From Camarhynchus parvulus (taxonomy: Eukaryota; Chordata; Aves; Passeriformes; Thraupidae), in assembly GCF_901933205.1 (NCBI RefSeq), contig NC_044601.1, positions 46,695,376 through 46,759,375 of the forward strand: a stretch of 64,000 bases of DNA, given 5' to 3'. Under the pieces are notes generated by a model. It worked only from the letters and a program-made list of their open reading frames with translations. It did no database searches and was not told the DNA's origin. This document shows, one piece after another, positions 32,211 to 44,500 of this stretch (position 1 is its first letter; the number at the start of each line of letters is the position of its first letter). The translations under genes were made by a program, and so were the position numbers.

Positions 32211-34974
32211 AGAAGTGCCCGTTGCCCCAAAGCCAACGAGTCAACTTTCCGGTGGTGCCGTGACTACCCGAGAGGGATTTTCTGTGCAGATACTCCCGGA
32301 GAGCAATAAATCAAGGGAGAAGAGTTCTGTTGTTGAAGTAATAACGAGAAAAGAGCAAGCTGCTTTTGAGGAAACAACCAGCAAGTGCTGCTTGGGAGAA
32401 CTGTTCAGTGCTGTCAGGAGAGCTGCAGCTGCATTTCTTAGCTTTTGAGTGCTGTGAAGTATTTGATTCCAGCCAATCCAAAGGCAAACCAAAGGGTCTG
32501 CTCGAGAACAGCAGCCTAAGCCTTTTAAATGTGGTGTGATCCATCTTGTTCTAGAAAATTTGCCCATAACTAGAAGTATGTGGCCACTGTCCTGCCAGAA
32601 GTTCAGCTCCTCGGGTAAATGCTAACACCTGTTGCTACTGCTAGTGGCTGAAGACTGTTGTTGCTAAGTGTTTCTATACGTTACTCTTCCTCTTCAAAAC
32701 TGTAGTAAAAGTTTGCTGTGTCTCTCGAAATAAAGCTGATAGTAAGGACAGTACCATTTTGGCCCATTCTAGGGAAAATGACTGCAGGTGTTCATCCCCA
32801 GGAGGGAATCTGCATCCCTGGGCAGCTCATCACTTCTCAGCAGTGAGGAGCAAAATGCCAGGACTTCATCTTCTCCTTCCTGTAGGGAGGGAGAAACAAC
32901 TGCGGACAGAGAAGGGGAGGCACCAATGGACTTCCTTGCTTGCACACAAGGAGGTGCAGAAGGTAGAGAGTAAGAGAAGGCCACCTGCCCCTCTGTTGCA
33001 CTCTCAGAACAATTTGTGCCTGGCAACTCATACAGTGGCAAGAGGTGCTAGTAGAAAGGAAACCAGACTGAGTTTTCTCTTCAGCTTTGCTCCCTTGAAG
33101 CAGGTTTCTTTCCCCACTTGCAAAATATCCATAAAACTGAGCTAAATGGCATTGTCAAAGCCCTCAAAATCTGACTGTTAAAGAGAGATCAAAGTCAAGT
33201 TCTATGATGAGATTAGCAAGCAATTCCTGGAACCTCATTCTGTTGAACAATACCTACCGGAGGATATATTTTTTGTAAGATTTTGCAACTGGGAGACAAT
33301 TATTTGCAGCAGTCACAGAGAGAGTGTAACAAAATCAAGGTAAATTAAAACACAGTTTTGCTGCCATGAGTGATTTTTCAAAGTTATGAAATTAAAGGAA
33401 TTTGGGGCAGGATTTTTTTTTTAAGGATTCTTTTGCTTTTTGATTGAGTTTGAGAGAGGTCATTACTGTTAGTAATGTTCCTGTTCATCTATGTTGAATG
33501 AGTCATTGGATTTGTGGACTGAAAAGCACACTCAGCTCTTCCTCAAGCAAAAGTAACCTTCACCTGTTGTATTTCATATATTTTTGACTTTCAAGTGGCA
33601 TGATTTCTTGTATTGTTGATGAGTAAAAGCATGAAGTTAGCATTTGATAATATGTTATACATTATCAAAGTACCATAAAGATGGGGGTGTTCTTAACAAA
33701 ACAGTGGTGTACCAAGGAAAGTTCTATTCTAGCTGTCATGACTATTTTTCTCATATCTAGTTTTAGTTAAAAACAGTGCATGGAATCTGGATAATTTAAA
33801 TTGTTTTTAGGTATTGACTTTGCTGTAATCTGAGTGTACAGGATGTTATTTTTTACTGTAGTTAAGAAATTTGTTGGACCAATATGAAAAGACTGAGAAA
33901 CTGTTGAGCCTAAGAGCCCAGTAATTTTTTTTTTTTTGTACAGGCTTATTTATATAATCTTAAACTGGTTTTACAGTAAATGACCCATGAATAGAGGTAA
34001 CTGTCTTCAATAGTGGGTTGTCAAGTACCAGATTTTCAAGTCTCTGTAAAATAGGACCTTTGAAGTAGTATATTCTTACTGCAATGAACTGGGATTTATA
34101 GATGATACTTCTAATAATACCAACATAAACTTTGCAATCTACTCAGAGCATAAAGCCTTAATATTGAGATCAGAGTGAAACCTATGACTGGCTTTGGAAG
34201 GGATATAAAGTTTTGAGGAGTATATTTTCCTCATTCTGGAGGGATTTGCAGGTGTAAACACCATAGAGAATGCATATCCACTGCTTTCTACTGGAAAGAA
34301 AAAATACAAGATGCTTCAGGGAAACCTCTAGATTCTAAAAGCACTCATATGCTTCAATTCATCATGCTGAAATTAGTCATGTGTAAAAAAACTGGTTTCC
34401 TGTGAGCATAAAATTTGTTAGAATATATATTGTTGCAGTTAAAGCCAGCAGAAGTTCTTTAGTAGTGGAAAAACTGATACATGTGAATATTTTCCAGTGC
34501 CTGGATGCACTGACTTCATTCTGGGGCCATACTAAATATGCATTTCTGAGGGCAGATTCTGCTTCAATAGGGCTGTTTCTTCTGTACATCCTTGGTCGGT
34601 GTATGCTGCTCAGAGTAAAGCCTTCTGCTTTAGTGCTCATCAGTCAAGGCATACTGCAGCAAGAAGGCTTCAGGAGCATGACTGGAGTGTGCTATAAGAG
34701 GTGCGCTATAAGTGTGCACCCTCTAAATATTCCCTCTTTCTCCTTGTTCAGTAAATCCATGGTTGTCTTCTCACAGGCAAGATGCAGAAAGAGCACTGAT
34801 GGTAGGAAAAGGAGTCTTAACTTTCCTTCAGTTCCTACTTCAGTGACAGACATACTTCCCCTCTGCAGCCACTCAGCTCTGCTCCAGCTTCTGCTCACAC
34901 TGATTATCACTTATTTGTTCTACATTCTTGTGTCTCCAAGCTCCTTCTGAACACTGTGCTTCTGAGGACAGGAT
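32211..34974. other. Non-coding interval
   Basis: No coding exon or repeat family recognised. Frames at 32241-32567 and 32759-33145 lack known motifs. Confidence 0.5.
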
Positions 34975-35325
34975 GAGAGTTGAGACTGTTGAGCCTTGAG
35001 AAAAGCAGACTCAGGGCATATCTCAGAAATGTAAAACTGAAGGAAGGGTGCAAGGAGGATAGACTCTTTCAGTGGTGCACAGTGACAGGTCCAGAGGCAA
35101 CAGACATGAAAGAAGCTGTAAAATGGGAGATCCTCTCTGAACATCATCAGGAAAGAGTAAGGGTGACTGAGCACTGGAATGAATAGGTAGTCCAGAGCTG
35201 TCATCTTCATACTTGGGAGATACTAAAAAATACATCCAGATATACCCATCCCCACACACCCTTCTTGGGTGTGTGGGGGATTTGACCAGATGACCCTTTC
35301 AAACTCAGCTATCCTTTGGTTCTAG
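34975..35325 (+). mobile_element. CR1 LINE 3' fragment
   Basis: An old plus-oriented CR1 tail: ttgagccttgagaaaagcag, tttcagtggtgcacagtgac, ggtgactgagcactggaatg and a closing ttgaccagatgaccc. It contains the perfect 12-bp inverted repeat at 35250-35278. Confidence 0.75.
35250..35278. repeat. Perfect 12-bp inverted repeat, 5-nt loop
   Basis: ccccacacaccc (35250-35261), loop ttctt, exact complement at 35267-35278, inside the CR1 tail. Confidence 0.95.
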
Positions 35326-37560
35326 GACTTTTTGATTCTGCTGTCAGGCAAAGCATTGTTACTCTTCAGAGTTTCCTATTGCTTTTCAGCAGTCCACATA
35401 GTTCCCCGTCCTGCAGCAGCCTTCACTCCTCTCAAGCACTCTGGCACGTTGCACAGAGAGGCTTATCCTCTTTATTTGTGCTCTTTCACCATAAAACTAA
35501 AGTAAACAGCGTGCGGGTTGCTGCTTGAGGACTGCATTTGGCAGTGCTTCTCCAGAATGGTGACTTCTATTCTTACAGCTTATATTCTGGCATCAACTCA
35601 AATCTATACCTAAGCAAGGGAAATCCATGTGAAAATGGGCAGACTCCTGCAATGCTGTCTGAAACCAGTAGTAAAGTTGTCACTGAATTCAATGGGAACA
35701 AGGCAGAAACTGAAATACTGATATGTTAAGGAAACCTGACTGACTAACAAAACTTATCTGATAATTGATATCAGTTCAGAAGAAGGGACTGTGAATAGCC
35801 AGCAACACAGTTTAGGGTATGACATATTATTTTCACCAAGCTCAGTCTGCAAAGTCAAAATATGGTTTATGTTCCCATCCTTTATTAAAATTCTAAGTGC
35901 CATTGATACCTGGGTAAATTCTCATGAAAAACATCTCAAAGTAGATAGTCAACAAATCTTAGAGGTCTTCTGGGTAACATCGCTTGCCCAAAAACAGTAG
36001 GTTTTGGATGTACCCTGTAAGTGTATGGGTTCTGAGTGGCATTCCTGAGCTCCTAGCTCTCTTCCAAATCTCAGTTGTACTGTAGGGCAGGCAGCTCAAA
36101 TCCCCAATTTGAGTTTCCCAACCATTAATAGACAGGAAGAGAGACTTGAAAGTATTGCAATTAATGCATAAAACTGGCTGCTCCTGTTATTAAGTGAGGT
36201 TTTAGGACACATTCATCTGCAACTAAGTGCATTATGCTCTGGGAGGCAGTGAGGTCTCATGCAGAACTGCAGTCTAAGCAGCAAAAAAGGCTGCATGGTT
36301 GAGTGATGAAGTGCAGTCTCCTTCATTTTACTTATACTGAGACTATTTCCAAGGTTGTCCTCAAAGATAGCCACCAGCAGAGCACTGTGGCAGTGGGAAA
36401 ACATGCAAATATGTAGCATGTGCAGCATGTAAACCACAACTTGACTTGTGAACAGTGACAACTAGTGGGGAAAACAGTTACCTAAAAAATTGTGATTACC
36501 AGGACCAACACGGACTCACTGTGGTGACTGGAAAACTGAAAATACTTTGTCAAACAAATTGATGATCTCAGTCCGGTTTCTTGATGGACTAGTGCCTATG
36601 TTGCCATAATTGCAATGATCCATGCGCTGCATCAAGACAGGCAGAGGCTAAGGCTCAAAGTCTCTCTAAACTGAGGCTTTTTAGCTGTGAAACCATCACT
36701 TATAAGTAAACTGAAATCTAATTCATGAAAGTGCTTCAAAAGCATTAAGAACCAAAAATAACATATTCAGACCATTTTGTTGTACAACATCACAATCCTT
36801 GCACCAGCCATGCTTCATGTTTCTAGTATTTTTACATCATTCACTAAAACTAGGTGGAGAAAGAGTCGTCAAACATCAGGTAATATTCCAAGAGGAAGAA
36901 AAGGTATATACACAAGTGTTCCTTGGTGGCTGGTTTTCAGATAAATGCTTTATTAGGCAGGAAGCAAACTGCTTGGATGACATTACCAATTATTGAAGGA
37001 TTTATTATGTGCCATTTAAAACAGAGGGTTTTAAACTACAATCTTGCTAAGACTTAAAACCTCCATGTTTAGCTTTACACCTCCTACATAGTTTCACTGT
37101 GGTCAATGAAACGATTCACTGTGGAAAGCTAAGAAGATGTGTAAATCTCTGTAGCATTAAACATTTTTCTTTATTATCTCACCAGGAGATAATAAAGGGA
37201 TTGGCAGCTATCAGACAGCGAGGGTAAAATGGCAACTTGTTTCACTGAATATTGGCTTAATCAAAAAGCAGCGTTAAGAATTGTGAAACAATTCTAGCCT
37301 TTTTTCCCTAACTTGCAGTGGATGCTATGTGGCTCTAAACTGCTCCCTTGAGTACCGCCATACAACTGAGATTTGCTCACCCAAGAGGAGGATGCATTTT
37401 GACTGTCAAAATAAGTATTTGTAACTTTTTTTTTTTTTTTTTTAGTATTTAGCACAACCGGGGTTGCTGAGGACGTGTGTGTTTATGTATATGTGTGTAA
37501 TGTCCCTACGGGAGGCTTGAAAATAGACCCTCTGCCTGGGTCATGAGGGGGCTGCACCAG
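35326..37560. other. Non-coding interval before PDE8B
   Basis: No coding frame recognised. It holds a hairpin (37169-37197) and an 18-base T run (37426-37443). Confidence 0.5.
37169..37197. repeat. Perfect 12-bp inverted repeat, 5-nt loop
   Basis: ctttattatctc (37169-37180), loop accag, exact complement at 37186-37197. Confidence 0.95.
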
Positions 37561-37567
37561 CGATAAT

Positions 37568-37650
37568 CATTCTTCTCACCATTCTTCTCATCCTTCTCCT
37601 CACCCTTCTTCTTATCCTTCTCCTCATCCTCCTCCGCTTCTCCCCACCCC
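37568..37650. repeat. Homopyrimidine (ttctcctcatcc-like) tract
   Basis: About 80 bases of nearly pure pyrimidine on the plus strand, built from variants of ttctcatcc. It ends ccccaccccag, which also reads as a strong splice acceptor. Such tracts can adopt triplex structure. It lies about 300 bases before the PDE8B ATG. Confidence 0.8.
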
Positions 37651-38650
37651 AGGTGAACACAGGCCGGTGGTCGCCGGCGCTCCGTAAGACGCTGCCGAAG
37701 ACGGGAACGGGCTTAGTAGGTCTGGGGACCCCGGAGGCAGCGGGGGAGCGGGCGGGGTGACGAGGAGGCGCCGGAGGGCGGGAGTGGCCGGGGCAGCGCC
37801 ACCGGCGGGGAGGCGTCGGTGCCGGCGGCGCGGGGTGCGCGGCGCAGGGGCGGCGGCCCCGCAGCCCGGGCGGGCGGCAGGTGGGAGCGGAGCGGAGCGG
37901 AGCGGAGCGGCGGTACAGCGGGGCGGGGTGGCTGGGAAGGGAAGGGATGGGCTGCGCACCCAGCATTCACGTCTCGCATAGCGGTGTGATATACTGCCGG
38001 GACTCGGAGGAGTCCAACTCCCCCCACCAGACCACCACGATCTCGCAGGGCACCACCACCCTGCACGGCCTCTTCGTTAAGACAGACGCGGCCGACTCCA
38101 TCCCCTCCGTGCTCGCCTACCAAAGCCGGCAGCCGCCGCCCTCCGCCGGCCCCCGCCGCAAGGAGCGCAGGGAGTCCGGCGGCGCCTCCGCCCGGTCCAG
38201 GACGCCCCACTGCTGCAGCGTCGAGGCGGAGACCCAGACCAGCAGCTCCAGCGCCAAGGTAAGGTCGCCGCTCCGGAGGGATCTCCGGCGGTGCCGGTGC
38301 GGGTCCCCGCCGGCCGCGGCAGAGGGAGGACGGTGCGCGGAGCCAGCGCCTCCCCCGCCGGAGGATGCTCGGCGGGCGGGATGCAGCTGGCAGGAGCGGT
38401 GTCCTAGTGCCCACTGACTCACCGCAGCTGCGACGGCCGGGCCGGGCCGGGCTGGCACTGCTGCGGGGGGGCCGCCTCGCCTGGAGCTCGCCGGGGGGAG
38501 CAGCAGCCGCCGGGCCCCTCGGGCTCTCTCCGCCTTTCTCCGCCCCGAGCCCTCAGCCTTGGTGCGGCTCCGAGGCGCCCTGTGCTGGGATCGGCCACGC
38601 GCACCCAGCGAGCGGGGAAAGGGCTTGTTTTGAGCTCTGTGGCTGATGGC
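37651..38650 (+). promoter_or_regulatory. PDE8B: PDE8B CpG-island promoter and 5' UTR
   Basis: A CpG-rich island surrounds the first coding exon. The part before the ATG includes five tandem gagcg units (about 37885-37910) that fall in the probable 5' UTR. No TATA box is seen, as is usual for CpG-island promoters. The exact start of transcription cannot be fixed from sequence. Confidence 0.75.
37947..38258 (+). CDS. PDE8B: PDE8B first coding exon (partial gene)
   Basis: First 104 codons of cAMP-specific phosphodiesterase 8B. The start [17 protein letters not shown] is the conserved PDE8 N-terminus; Gly2 and Cys3 suit myristoylation and palmitoylation, which would place the enzyme at membranes. 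Further recognisable blocks are TTTISQG and [14 protein letters not shown], then a low-complexity stretch rich in Arg, Pro and Ser, and [17 protein letters not shown]. The exon ends AAG|GTAAGG at 38258, phase 0. The receiver-like, PAS and catalytic HD domains come from exons beyond this window. The enzyme hydrolyses cAMP with high affinity. The frame continues upstream for 22 codons, but the ATG is set by conservation. Confidence 0.93.
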
Positions 38651-39890
38651 AGGGAGTACTTGGTGCTGGCTTTGTTTACTTCATCCCTTTTTCTTCCCGC
38701 CGTATCTGTTAAAATGAACTGTTGCTTCTTGACGTGGGTGTTCGGCTGAGAACCGAACCACTATGATCTGCACACGTACGCTGATGCACCTTGCTGCTGT
38801 AGGGCTGTGGAGATGCTCCTGGAAGAGCGGGCGGGGGCTGTGTCTGTGTCTGTGTCTGTAGGGTACTGGAAGACTTGGTCCCCCTCTCAGTGGCTAAGGC
38901 AGGCACAGCTACAACCTGCCTGTCAACGTCTTCACTTAAGTTTAGCACTTGCAAAGAGATCATTGCCCTGGATTTTTTTTTCCATGAGGTTTGTTTGGTT
39001 TGTTGGGTTGTTTTAGTTTTTTTTAATATCAGAGTAAGTAACTTCTCTGAAAGCCTTTTAGAAATTAAAATTTGCTTTGTTGCCTCCTTCCATAGTTTAT
39101 TAATTAAAAAACAACAACAACAACAACCAACCCCCCCCCAAAAAAAAAAAAAAAAAACAAACCAACAAAACTGGTGTCATGATCTTAGCTGCATCTTAGG
39201 TTACTTTTCTGTTGTACTAAGAAAGCAGGATATCATGTCACAAAGTAATTCTAGTGTTTTGTTAGAATATCAGTAAGAAATTCCAAAGTTATAAAATGTT
39301 CCTTAATTATTTAAAAATTCAGAAGTATTAGGAAAACGTAAGGAAAACATAAGTGGGAGAAATCACAGAAAAAAAACCCCAAACACCCCCATGGCCCATT
39401 GTCAGTTTGTTAGTTCAAATGCTGAGAAAATTGTAGAATTGTCTGCAGTCACGTTTACTGTTTTACTCATTCAGATGAGAAGCCTGCATCATCAACAACT
39501 GAGACAAAATTCAAGCATGACTGGAGTAAAACAATTCTTGTATTTCTTGGATTTATAGATTTTTTTTCCTTTTACTAGTCAGAGTGCAATACTTAAGACA
39601 AAATAGGATTTCTTTTTTTAATGATTTCTTTTTTTCTCCTAAAAGAGGAGAAAAAAGAGGAGAGCAAAATCAAAACACTTTTACAATTAAGTTGAGAATT
39701 GAAAAGAAAATAGGAACAATTGGAAAAAAGGTTTTTTTAGAGTCATAACTTGGTTCTCAATAGTTGTTTACTATATATTATTACATTATGTGCTGTTATA
39801 AACAAATATATTTCCCAACTTTCTAGTTATTTAAACTGCATGTATTTCAGATGGTTTTGAACTTTCTGATTGGTATTGTAATGTTATGGG
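38651..39890. other. PDE8B intron 1, proximal part
   Basis: Intronic by position. It has a CAA-repeat plus C/A-run (about 39108-39170) and no coding exon recognised. Confidence 0.65.
39108..39170. repeat. CAA microsatellite and poly-C/poly-A run
   Basis: Five caa units, nine or more C, then about 19 A, ending aaccaacaaaac. Confidence 0.85.
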
Positions 39891-39892
39891 TT

Positions 39893-40740
39893 CAACAAGG
39901 CCCAGCGCTGGGTCCTGCCCTTGGGTCACAGCAACCCCAGGCAGCTCCACAGGCTGGGGCAGAGTGGCTGGAAAGGACCTGGGGGTGCTGGTGACAGCAG
40001 CTGAACATGAGCCAGGCTGTGCCCAGGTGGCCAAGAAGGCCAATGGCATCCTGGCCTGGATCAGCAATGGTGTGGCCAGCAGGAGCAGGGCAGGGATTGT
40101 TCCTCTGTACTGGGCATTGGTGAGGCCACACCTGGAATCCTGTGTCCAGCTCTGGGCTCTTCACTACAGGGCATTGAGGTGCTGGAGTGAGTCCAGGGAA
40201 GGGAAACAGAGCTGTGGAAGGGTCTGGAGCACAAGTCCTATAAAGAACAGCTGAGGGAGCTGGGGGTGGGAGAGAAGCCTGAAGAAAAGAAAGCTCAGGG
40301 GGGACCTTCCCACTCTCTACAACTGAAAGGAGTGTGCGGCCAGGTGGGGGTTGGTATCTTCTTCCAGCCAAAAAGAGACAGGATGAGAGGAAACAGCCTC
40401 AAACTGCTCAGGGAAGGTTCAGGTGGTACATCAGGAAGAATTTCTTCCCACAAAGGATTGTCAACCATTGGGAGTGACCGGCCAGGAAAGTGATAAAGTC
40501 ATCATCCCTGGAATTGTTCAAGGAATGACTGGATGTGGCACTCTGTGCCATGATGATACAGTGGTGATTGGTCAAAGATTGGATTTGAACTTGGATGTCT
40601 TTTCACAGAATCACAGAATTAACTAGGTTGGAAAAGACTTTTGAGATCATCAAGCCCAACATATGACTTAACATCACCTTGTCAACTAGCCCATGGCACT
40701 AAGTGCCATATTCAGTCTTTTCCAACCTAAATGATTCTGT
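39893..40740 (+). mobile_element. CR1 LINE, 3' ~730 bp, with nested insert
   Basis: A plus-oriented CR1 with ORF2 C-terminal and 3' untranslated sequence: acctgggggtgctggtgaca, catcctggcctggatcagca, gaggaaacagcctcaaactg, and the end tcttttccaacctaaatgat. Its frame is broken, so it is inactive. A second, minus-oriented CR1 end interrupts it at 40605-40714. Confidence 0.85.
40605..40714 (-). mobile_element. Nested CR1 3'-end fragment with target duplication
   Basis: Reversed CR1 terminus (acagaatcacagaattaac, aggttggaaaagac, tgccat), 110 bp, flanked by the exact 8-bp repeat gtcttttc at 40597-40604 and 40715-40722. It lies in opposite orientation within the host CR1. Confidence 0.8.
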
Positions 40741-41164
40741 GTTTCAGAATTGTGATTATTTTTGATAGCTTCCCTTCTTTTTACAAATTATGAGTTTGTT
40801 AGGTGTCTGGGGTTTTTGAAGTTATTTAACAATTATTTCAATTATATAGTAGAAATATTTTCATTCTTAAAAGAATTAGGATCTATAATTTTTTTTTTTA
40901 GTTGAGTTAGAGCTGCCATTCTTACTGCCAGTCCTGGCGTGATTTTGTACATCACACTAAAGTATTGACTACAACAGGGTTGGGTTATTACAGTACTATC
41001 ATAAAGGCAAAATAATATACTATACTTGACAGATTATAAGAAGTGTAAAAGTGTGGAAACATGTTTCTGCAGTAGTACATGATAGCAATATTTATTTCCA
41101 TAAAAGCCCCAAAGTGAAGAATAATATAATTTATTTTGGTATGGAAAGAGTGTCTAGAAATACC
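40741..41164. other. PDE8B intron 1, unannotated stretch
   Basis: AT-rich; nothing recognised. Confidence 0.5.
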
Positions 41165-41550
41165 ACTTGGTTTTAGCTGCTGTAGTGCTTGGTTGCATGT
41201 ATTAGCAATATTGGATATTCCATACCATATGGCATCACACTTGAGGAAAGAAGGACGAAGGCACGGGGGACATTTGGACTGGTGGTGTTTGTCCTCCCAA
41301 GTAGGCGCTGCACAGGGTGGGCCCTGCTCTCCCGGGGATGGCTTTACACCTGCCTACCCATGGGAAGTTGTGACTTAATTCCTTGTTTTGCTTTGCTCAT
41401 GTGTGCACCTTTTACTTTACCTGTTAAAGGGTCAAATTCATGAGTTATTTCAATTTCACTCCTCAGATTCCTTCCCCATCCTCTGGGTGATTGAGTGAAT
41501 GAGCAGCTGCCTGGGGCTTAGTTGCCATCTGGGGTTAAACCTCCACAAAA
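41165..41550 (+). mobile_element. ERVL-type LTR, 3' part
   Basis: It matches the avian LTR type of 22885-23466 in plus orientation, with the 5' part largely deleted: ggatattccataccatatgg, a gtttgtcctcccaagtagg block, cccatgggaagttgtgac, ttccttgttttgctttgctc, and the terminal cttagttgccatctggggtt. Boundaries are approximate. Confidence 0.65.
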
Positions 41551-44500
41551 TCTCATCTAAGTGAATTAGAGGACAAAACCAATATACTGGCTGTTAGCAC
41601 TATTATATAGTAAAATATATATATATGTCTGTTCTGTAACTGCTCAAAACACTTAAACCCTGTGTCTTGGTTTCAAAAGACACCATGTTGCTTGGTGTGT
41701 CTTTATTTTGTCTTCTGAACTGCTCTTTAGTTGTTTATACAATCAAGTATTGCACTTTACATTTGATCCTGCTTTATGCAATGTTTTAGAACTCATCCAC
41801 ACTATAGTATGAAACTAGCCTTAAAATAAATCAACCTGTAATAATTTCAACCCTATTCAGTTCAAATAAAAAATAAAAGCCAACCAAAGAAAAAATGATC
41901 CGATGTCACTTAAAATATATCGCTTATCTAAACCTTTCTTTCAAAGTATTTGGTCTGTATTCATTTGGTGTCAGGTCAGTGTTACAAAAGATAATTTTTT
42001 GTTTTTTTCTTTTCTTCTTCTTTCCTTAATGAAAAGTTCTGAATTGTTCAGAGCATTGAGATGTGTTGTTCCCATCCTACTGACACTGTTTATGAGTAAC
42101 CAGTCAGCAGTTTTGGCGGGTAGGTGTGTTTCTTTTGATCTTGAAAGCCTGGTAAACAATTATCTACAGGTTGCCTGACAAAGATCCCAAGTGGACTTGT
42201 TATGGGTTGATTTGGGAGAGGACCCACAGTTTCTGGTGCTCAGCCATACACTCTGTTCTTAAAGTACTTGGGCAGAAGCACTTAGTTGAAAAAAAAACAG
42301 CCATTCCTTCCCCTTGTACCCTCCTTAACAAAGCAAAACATTATCATGAAAAGAAAGAGTGTTAATATCTCAAATGTTCCATCAGCTTTCTATAAAGATA
42401 CAAGGCATTTAGCATCCGTCATGGAAGCATAACAATGAGCTGAGAAGATGCTGACTGTATAATGGCTGCTTGACCCATTGCTCAGTTACTGCTGGTTCTG
42501 AAGTGCGGCAGTACCAGCTGTTTAGCAAGAAGTAAACAGTTTTTTGGACCCTTCCTTGGGGATTTAAAAATGCAAATCCCTTATATACGTTTACATCTTT
42601 TCATTATGGCCAAGTCTTAAGCAGAAGTTGTGAAAAGTTCTGATTTTCTTGATATCTTGAGACTTCAGCATTAACAAAACTTTACAGCAACAGACAAGTT
42701 TCAAAGCTTGTGTTGCTAACAAATTAGCTAGTTGGAAAAAACCCTGCAAACAACTTGCAGACTTCCATTGATTACTTTATCATATTTTTCTTCTTGAAAT
42801 TACAAGAACAGCAGGTGTAATGATTTGGTTCTTCTTATGCTGTCTTCTTTGTAGAAAAGAAAGACTTGTTTATGAGCCTCTCTTGATCAGTCACAATAGC
42901 AGTAGATTTTGACCATTTTCAGGTTTTTCTGTAGCAAGAAAAGCGCAGAAATAAGCAAAAATACAGTGGGACAGTATCTCTTACCAGTGTTGGCTGTGTT
43001 AAGTTCCAAGGTGGAAGTGTTGGGACATATCCTTCTCTTCAAAATGTCAAGGACCTAGGTTTTTTTTGTTAGGTTTTTTTGGGGTTTGGTTTTTTTTTGG
43101 TGGTTTGTTTTTGTTTTTTTGGTTTTTTGGGTTTTTTTTTTGTTTTGGTTTGGTTTTTTGTTTGTTTTGTTTTGTTTTGCTTGTTTTGTTTTGTCTTGTT
43201 TTTTTATGTGGGGAATAATTCTAAGACTGCAGCTGCCAAATACAAATTGGAGAACATCAAGAAATCCAACCACTGAGAGAGTTGCATCAAGCTCATAGGT
43301 CATGTAGAAATACAGCCATAAGTATTGCCTTGATTTCAAATACAGCTGTCTTTCAAGTAGTACCATGTATAAGAAAAGTCAGGGTACTTCTTGCACTTCT
43401 GGTTTTGTTTGAGGTGTACTACAGTTTAACTGGCTAGTAGTAAGTTCTGTGGCATGTGGAGCACACCAGATGTAGTGTAAACCTAGAAAATAAACCTCCT
43501 AACTCTGTAACTTAGTGTGATGAAGGTTCATTTCACAACTCAGTAGGACACCTGAGACATAAGGCACCTCTTGAGCATAGCTGAGGACTGCAGAGTTGGC
43601 ATAAAAAAAATTGAGCAGGCCAAAAACTGTTGAAATATGTTACAGTGCAGGACCTTGTTGTTTTAGGCTAGCTGTTCTCTGAGAGGTGCTGACCTGAATA
43701 GCTCTTACCCTAAAGAAAATTACGAGTATAGAGGTGTTATTTAGTGACTAAGCCCAGGTATCTTAAATGAATACAGTAAAAGGACTTTTGCTGCACTGTA
43801 TCTGACCTTTCCATTCCTCCTTCAAATGATGCAGGTGAACTTTGGCAAGCACTGTTGTCATGCTCTTAAGCAATGCTAGACAGAAGAACTGTTACGAAGC
43901 AGATAAAACCATTTCTTCAGAAAATATTAAACCACCTGGCAAAGAGAAGCCTGATTAATGACTTCACATTGAGTCACACAACATTCTTGACTTCCAAAAT
44001 TGCTCTGGATAATATGCATTTATATCGCTAAATATAAAATAAGCACATGTGCGTGCGCACACACATGTATAAGAAAAGAGAATTGATGAAGGCTTGTATG
44101 ATAACAATGAGCCTCAATAGTTTCATCATTAGAACTCAACAGGTCCAGGACCCCTCTAAGTCCTTTGGTAAAAATTTATTTTAAGATTTTGGCTTTCACT
44201 GCCCAAAATACCAAGTGGTGTTAAACTGACCATTAGCAGCATCTGTTTTCCCCTTTTACTGTTTGATATGCACAGAATGAGACTGAGGTTTTATCTTCTG
44301 AGGAGCTTGGTGTGAATCTTTCAACATTTTCTCTATTGTCCATGTAACTTTTCTAAAAGTGCCTTTAGTGAACACTGGATGTACCTGTATGGCTGCTAGA
44401 AAATAACATGTGAAGTGTTTTATGATGCAGCAGCATTTACCTTTTTTTGGTGAGTCTTGTCAAACCCAGGATCATAGCTTAAGGGAATCAACAATCACAT

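Noticed and set aside
1..37946. Expected neighbours of PDE8B in vertebrates (AGGF1, ZBED3)
   Set aside because: No frame resembles the ZBED3 BED zinc finger or AGGF1 FHA/G-patch exons; they must lie outside the window, be absent, or be too divergent to see.
39886..40254. 122-codon frame with plausible protein look
   Set aside because: Lies in CR1 LINE sequence in the wrong frame; no host gene.
43055..43366. Lys/Asn/Thr-rich 103-codon minus frame
   Set aside because: Low-complexity translation of the T/G-rich tract.
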